Shown: in pieces, positions 6,090 through 8,730 of the stretch
How the letters are laid out: each line of letters opens with the position of its first letter
How positions within the stretch are numbered: the first letter of the stretch is position 1
Origin: Flavobacteriaceae bacterium
GTDB lineage: Bacteria > Bacteroidota > Bacteroidia > Flavobacteriales > Flavobacteriaceae
DNA length: 8,730 nucleotides
Assembly (NCBI GenBank): GCA_013214275.1
Contig: JABSPP010000053.1
Span: 1 to 8,730 of the forward strand
Reading direction: 5' to 3'
Translations under genes and position numbers: made by a program
The notes under the pieces: model-generated
What the model saw: only the letters and a program-made list of their open reading frames with translations
Told to the model about the DNA's origin: nothing
The model's database searches: none

Positions 6090-6914
6090 TTATTTCTTTC
6101 TACGTTCTATAATGTATTTGTTGCTAGCTTTAGTCTTCGACCTTGTCTTGTATCCTTTTGCAGGAATTCCATTCCTTGATCTTGGATGACCTCCAGAAGA
6201 ACGTCCTTCTCCACCTCCCATAGGGTGGTCTACTGGATTCATCACAACTGCTCTGGTTCTTGGTCTTCTTCCTAACCATCTACTCCTACCTGCTTTACCA
6301 GATACAAGTAGTTGATGGTCTGAATTCGAAACAACTCCAATGGTTGCCATGCAGCTAGCCATAATGAGTCTTGTTTCACCAGATGGCAACTTAACAGTTG
6401 CATATTTCCCATCTCTTGCCATTAACTGAGCAAACGACCCTGCTGATCGTGCCATCACAGCTCCTTGTCCTGGGCGCAACTCTATGCAGGAAATAGTAGT
6501 TCCTAAAGGAATGTCACTTAATGGCATGGCATTTCCAATTTCTGGGGCAACACCAGACCCAGCAATGATTACCTGACCAACCTTTAATCCATTTTGTGCA
6601 ATTACATAACGCTTTTCGCCATCTGTGTAACTAACCAATGCAATAAATGCTGTACGATTTGGGTCATACTCGATCGTCTTTACAGTTGCTGGTATCCCTA
6701 TCTTATCTCTTTTGAAATCGATGATACGATATTTTTGCTTATGACCTCCACCTATGTTACGTGTAGTCATCCTACCTTGATTATTTCGACCTCCAGATCT
6801 TTTTTTCGGTGCCAATAGTGACTTCTCCGGCTTATCAGTTGTGATGGTGTCGAATCCATTTACAACTCTAAAACGCTGACCTGGTGTTATTGGTTTTAAT
6901 TTTCTAACTGACAT
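6090..6914 (-). CDS. rplB: 50S ribosomal protein uL2 (L2)
   Basis: A 274-residue protein of normal length. It has an N-terminal OB-like RNA-binding domain (about 40-120, with GRNNQGRMTTRNIGGGHKQKYR), an SH3-like domain (about 125-200, with PLGTTISCIELRPGQG), and the C-terminal catalytic-centre-proximal segment MNPVDHPMGGGEG (225-237). His230 corresponds to E. coli His229, implicated in peptidyl-transferase function. The GGHPRSRNGIPAKGYKTRSK tail is the Bacteroidota variant of the common KHPVTPWG form. uL2 supports the 23S active centre and an intersubunit bridge. A 96-nt gap with inverted repeats separates it from rplW upstream. Confidence 0.98.
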   Translation of the reverse strand: MSVRKLKPITPGQRFRVVNGFDTITTDKPEKSLLAPKKRSGGRNNQGRMTTRNIGGGHKQKYRIIDFKRDKIGIPATVKTIEYDPNRTAFIALVSYTDGEKRYVIAQNGLKVGQVIIAGSGVAPEIGNAMPLSDIPLGTTISCIELRPGQGAVMARSAGSFAQLMARDGKYATVKLPSGETRLIMASCMATIGVVSNSDHQLLVSGKAGRSRWLGRRPRTRAVVMNPVDHPMGGGEGRSSGGHPRSRNGIPAKGYKTRSKTKASNKYIIERRKK

Positions 6915-6949
6915 TTAATCTGTTATTTACGATTCTATTTTTTAAATTG

Positions 6950-6988
6950 AATATTTCATCATGTCAAGATCAAAATATTTAAATGATG
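6950..6988 (-). promoter_or_regulatory. Interleaved inverted repeats in the rplW-rplB gap
   Basis: The 96-nt gap before rplB contains two perfect complementary pairs in sense RNA: CAUCAU (6983-6988) with AUGAUG (6957-6962), and AAUAUUU (6973-6979) with AAAUAUU (6950-6956). The pairs interleave, so they are either alternative folds or a pseudoknot; with no nucleotide between the last two arms, alternatives are likelier. The stretch is very AT-rich and such matches can arise by chance. No clear Bacteroidota promoter motif was seen in the gap. Confidence 0.25.
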
Positions 6989-7010
6989 GTGATAAACATT
7001 TCGTCTTTTA

Positions 7011-7301
7011 CTAAAGATTGTTATAAAAATCAATACTTTCGCCCTCCGCTAGCTGAACGATGGCCTTCTTATAAGAAGCCTTGGTTCCCGTCACTAATCC
7101 TTTTTTAGTGTACTTGGTTTTTCTGAGTACTGGATAGTTCATCGTCTTAACACTTTCAATTGAAACACCGTAAGCTGCTTCAACAGCATCTTTAATCTCA
7201 ATTTTATTGGCTCTCTTATTTACTACAAATGCATAGCGATTAAACAATTCACTATCATTGGTTGCCTTTTCTGTAATAATAGGTTTAATTAGAATATTCA
7301 T
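7011..7301 (-). CDS. rplW: 50S ribosomal protein uL23 (L23)
   Basis: A 96-residue protein. MNILIKPIITEKAT is the usual N-terminus, and Glu11 aligns with E. coli Glu18, the trigger-factor docking residue. NKRANKIEIKDAVEAAYGVSI (28-48) is the family signature, and the loop at about 58-78 (RKTKYTKKGLVTG...) is the one that lines the tunnel in bacteria. It starts 3 nt after rplD. The TAG stop opens the 96-nt gap before rplB, making uL23 the last member of the uL3-uL4-uL23 block. Confidence 0.97.
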   Translation of the reverse strand: MNILIKPIITEKATNDSELFNRYAFVVNKRANKIEIKDAVEAAYGVSIESVKTMNYPVLRKTKYTKKGLVTGTKASYKKAIVQLAEGESIDFYNNL

Positions 7302-7304
7302 ATC

Positions 7305-7934
7305 CTATTTGCTTAAATTATTTTGAATCCCTTCTAGGGAGCTTTCGCTAACAATTACCTTATTTGCGTTTAAAATAGCATAAGTACTTAGTCCTGAGTT
7401 ATTTACAACTTTAGAGGTCTTTAAATTTCGCGACGACAAATATACATTATCATTTGTATCGCTCAGGACGAACAGTGACTTTTTAGCGTCTAGCTGAAGA
7501 GCCTTCAAAACGTTAACAAAATTTTTAGTACTTGGAGATTCAAAATTGAAGTCTTCAATAACTACTAAGTTGTTGTCTTTTGCCTGAATACTTAGAGCTG
7601 ACTTTCGAGCTAAGCGCTTTAAATTTTTATTCAACTTAAAGGAATAGTTTCTCGGTCTTGGACCAAAGATTCTCCCACCTCCTCTAAATACTGGAGATTT
7701 GATGCTTCCAGCTCGAGCTGTACCTGTTCCTTTTTGTTTTTTAATTTTTCTCGTACTTCCAGTAATCTCGCTTCTTTCTTTCGATTTGTGCGTTCCTTGT
7801 CTTTGATTTGCCAAGTATTGCTTTACATCTAAATATATAGCATGATCATTGGGTTCTATTCCAAATACTTGGGTAGATAGTTCAACTTTTCTACCAGTAT
7901 CCTTTCCATTGATGTCTAAAACCGCTACTTTCAT
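7305..7934 (-). CDS. rplD: 50S ribosomal protein uL4 (L4)
   Basis: A 209-residue protein. The N-terminal part MKVAVLDINGKDTGRKVELS leads to the tunnel-reaching loop at about 44-97, with RQGTHKSKERSEITGSTRK, KQKGTGTARAGSIKSP and the GGGRIFGPRPR end. The C-terminal globular domain (from about 100) follows. uL4 forms the tunnel constriction with uL22. In E. coli it is the autogenous repressor of the S10 operon, which is relevant because an attenuator-like leader lies two genes upstream. Its ATG shares one base with the rplC stop (TAATG), so translation is coupled to uL3. Confidence 0.97.
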   Translation of the reverse strand: MKVAVLDINGKDTGRKVELSTQVFGIEPNDHAIYLDVKQYLANQRQGTHKSKERSEITGSTRKIKKQKGTGTARAGSIKSPVFRGGGRIFGPRPRNYSFKLNKNLKRLARKSALSIQAKDNNLVVIEDFNFESPSTKNFVNVLKALQLDAKKSLFVLSDTNDNVYLSSRNLKTSKVVNNSGLSTYAILNANKVIVSESSLEGIQNNLSK

Positions 7935-8551
7935 TATTTCTGAATAGTTATGTATGAGTTCTTGTGACCAGGAACTGCTCCTTTGACAACCAGCAGATTC
8001 TTTTCAGGAACTACTTTTAATACTCTTAAGTTTTGAACTTTTACCTTTTCACCACCCATTCTTCCTGCCATCCGCATTCCTTTGAATACTCTTGCAGGAT
8101 AGGAAGCGGCTCCAATAGAACCAGGGGCTCTTAGACGATTATGCTGACCGTGAGTTGCTTGTCCAACTCCAGCAAAACCATGTCGTTTCACAACCCCTTG
8201 AAATCCTTTCCCTTTTGAAACACCTGACACATCAATAAATTCGCCTTCTTCAAAGTGATTTACTGTAATAGAGTCTCCTAATTTGTACTCTTGTTCAAAC
8301 CCTTGGAATTCGACAACTTTTCTTTTTGCGGTGGTGCCAGCTTTTTTAAAGTGACCGTCTAACGCCTTGTTAGAACTCTTCGCCTTTTTGTCATCGAAAC
8401 CAAGTTGTAACGCATTGTAGCCGTCAACCTCTTCGGTTCTGACTTGGGTTACAACGCATGGACCTGCTTCAATTACTGTACAAGGAATATTTTTCCCGTT
8501 TTCGTCGAACAAGCTGGTCATTCCGATTTTTCTTCCTATTAACCCAGACAT
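7934..8551 (-). CDS. rplC: 50S ribosomal protein uL3 (L3)
   Basis: A 205-residue protein opening MSGLIGRKIGMTSLFDENGK, with the central GVSKGKGFQGVVKRHGF (110-126) and the long loop with ATHGQHNRLRAPGSIGAASYP (132-152) that reaches toward the peptidyl-transferase centre, then RVFKGMRMAGRMGGEKV. uL3 nucleates 50S assembly at 23S domain VI. The glutamine that PrmB methylates in E. coli (Gln150, GSIGQ) is Ala148 here, so that modification cannot occur at this position. It follows the 179-nt structured leader at the right edge and overlaps rplD by one base. Confidence 0.98.
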   Translation of the reverse strand: MSGLIGRKIGMTSLFDENGKNIPCTVIEAGPCVVTQVRTEEVDGYNALQLGFDDKKAKSSNKALDGHFKKAGTTAKRKVVEFQGFEQEYKLGDSITVNHFEEGEFIDVSGVSKGKGFQGVVKRHGFAGVGQATHGQHNRLRAPGSIGAASYPARVFKGMRMAGRMGGEKVKVQNLRVLKVVPEKNLLVVKGAVPGHKNSYITIQK

Positions 8552-8556
8552 GTTTA
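8544..8556 (-). repeat. rplC start-context repeat, downstream copy
   Basis: The 13-nt plus-strand word CCAGACATGTTTA spans the rplC ATG and its first codons. A 12/13 match (CCGGACATGTTTA) occurs at 8670-8682, exactly 126 nt upstream and in the same frame. Similarity resumes a few nucleotides inside both frames (GAAGAAAAAUCGG in rplC, GAAGGAAAAACGG upstream). Confidence 0.6.
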
Positions 8557-8599
8557 ATTGTTTATAATTTTTACTTTTTAATTTTCCTTCGAATTTGTT

Positions 8600-8677
8600 T
8601 CAAAAAAAATGGGTCAAAATACTTTCAACCCTCGAATGTATTTTTACCGTTTTTCCTTCGCGAAACCCTCCGGACAT
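8600..8677 (-). CDS. Possible 25-codon leader peptide upstream of rplC
   Basis: An ATG at 8677 opens MSGGFREGKTVKIHSRVESILTHFF and ends at a TGA (8602-8600) at the end of the U8 run of the terminator hairpin. It is in the same frame as rplC, and apart from this TGA no stop separates the two. The start context copies that of rplC (TAAACATGTC, then Y-GG). Ribosomes on this frame would cover the terminator hairpin, so translation could act as antitermination. The peptide itself resembles nothing I recognise and could be a chance frame. Confidence 0.22.
   Translation of the reverse strand: MSGGFREGKTVKIHSRVESILTHFF
8602..8631 (-). terminator. Intrinsic terminator or attenuator upstream of rplC
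   Basis: In minus-strand RNA, GGGUUGAAA and UUUUGACCC pair as a 9-bp stem (two G-U pairs) closed by a GUA loop (8611-8631). One A (8610) and eight consecutive U (8609-8602) follow. On the plus strand the two G-U pairs become C-A mismatches and no T-run follows, so the element is oriented with the operon. The stem is short and only moderately GC-rich. A 7-nt copy of its 5' arm (GAGGGUU) lies upstream at 8664-8670 and could compete for the 3' arm, as in an antiterminator. Confidence 0.6.
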
Positions 8678-8682
8678 GTTTA
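8670..8682 (-). repeat. rplC start-context repeat, upstream copy
   Basis: The plus-strand word CCGGACATGTTTA matches the region over the rplC start codon at 12 of 13 positions and supplies the ATG of the 25-codon leader frame. It could be the relic of a small duplication, a decoy initiation site, or a mimic of an rplC-mRNA binding site. Which of these applies cannot be told from the sequence alone. Confidence 0.6.
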
Positions 8683-8701
8683 TCAATCATTCCTGATTGA
8701 T
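8682..8701 (-). promoter_or_regulatory. Leader hairpin with GNRA tetraloop
   Basis: The sense RNA reads AUCAAUCA-GGAA-UGAUUGAU, a perfect 8-bp stem closed by a GGAA tetraloop, which fits GNRA only on the minus strand (the plus strand gives UUCC). It lies two nucleotides after the 8704-8730 hairpin. No U-run follows, so it is not a terminator. GNRA loops commonly serve as tertiary or protein contacts, which would suit a leader RNA. Function is inferred. Confidence 0.45.
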
Positions 8702-8703
8702 TT

Positions 8704-8730
8704 CCACAAATAGGCATTGCCCATTTTTGG
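8704..8730 (-). promoter_or_regulatory. Leader hairpin at the window edge
   Basis: In the sense RNA, CCAAAAAUGGGC and GCCUAUUUGUGG pair over 12 positions, with one A-G mismatch and one G-U pair, closed by an AAU loop. On the plus strand the G-U becomes C-A, so the minus-strand RNA folds better. The stem may extend past the right edge. It could be part of the rplC leader or the 3' end of an upstream unit; there is no U-run to mark it as a terminator. Confidence 0.45.

Larger units (their letters stand above)
8552..8730 (-). promoter_or_regulatory. Structured rplC leader region
   Basis: This non-coding stretch precedes rplC and continues past the right edge. No C-terminus of uS10, the usual upstream neighbour, appears in any minus-strand frame, so rpsJ must lie beyond the edge if present. 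In sense-RNA order it holds a 12-pair hairpin (8704-8730), a GGAA-loop hairpin (8682-8701), a second copy of the rplC start context (8670-8682), a terminator-like hairpin with U8 (8602-8631), and about 50 nt of A-rich leader up to the rplC ATG. This architecture resembles a ribosomal-protein attenuator, but no known leader family was recognised. The regulatory role is inferred. Confidence 0.55.

Noticed and set aside
6962..6967. TTGACA on the minus strand before rplB as a sigma70 -35 box
   Set aside because: No good -10 follows at 16-18 nt, and Bacteroidota housekeeping promoters use a different consensus.
8633..8640. TACATTCG on the minus strand as a Bacteroidota -7 promoter element for rplC
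   Set aside because: It has one mismatch to TAnnTTTG and only a mismatched TTTC at -33 spacing; it overlaps the terminator stem.
8625..8729. Open minus-strand frame from the right edge, possible end of an upstream gene
   Set aside because: The 34 residues (KWAMPICGNQSGMID...) do not resemble the uS10 C-terminus or any family I recognise, and the segment overlaps the hairpins and terminator, so it is probably chance.

Overview
The window is one uninterrupted stretch of the S10-spc ribosomal-protein supercluster, transcribed entirely from the minus strand (right to left). In transcription order it encodes uL3, uL4, uL23, uL2, uS19, uL22, uS3, uL16, uL29, uS17, uL14, uL24, uL5, uS14, uS8, uL6, uL18, uS5 and the first 29 codons of uL30. 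All 18 complete proteins are intact and have normal family lengths. No plus-strand gene, tRNA, mobile element or CRISPR is visible.

The host is most likely a flavobacterium-like member of Bacteroidota. The DNA is AT-rich. uS14 is the 89-residue form without a zinc site. uL2 carries the HPMGGGEG and GGHPRSRNGIPAKG variants and uS5 carries KGGRAFGF. Most start codons have an A-rich leader rather than a Shine-Dalgarno sequence, as is usual in that phylum. Genus cannot be read from the window.

Right edge (8552-8730): 179 nt of non-coding leader before rplC. The end of rpsJ, which usually precedes rplC, is not inside the window. On the sense strand the leader holds two adjacent hairpins (8704-8730, and 8682-8701 with a GGAA loop), a terminator-like hairpin followed by eight U (8602-8631), and a second copy of the rplC start region that opens a 25-codon reading frame (8600-8677).

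Genes are otherwise packed with a 1-nt overlap or gaps of 1-23 nt, except for three more long gaps: 96 nt before rplB, 103 nt before rpmC and 159 nt before rpsH. These gaps split the cluster into blocks headed by uL3, uL2, uL29 and uS8. Each gap contains inverted repeats that could fold in the sense RNA. The rpsH gap is the most elaborate: a 9-bp stem around a GAAA-loop hairpin, preceded by overlapping palindromes and a Bacteroidota-type -7 element.

The gene products assemble into the ribosome: the tunnel and exit (uL4, uL22, uL23, uL29), the peptidyl-transferase surroundings (uL2, uL3, uL16), the 5S region (uL5, uL18), and the 30S head, shoulder and platform (uS3, uS5, uS8, uS14, uS17, uS19). 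The coding content is ordinary. The interesting part is the set of four structured leaders, which suggests that the transcript is regulated block by block.
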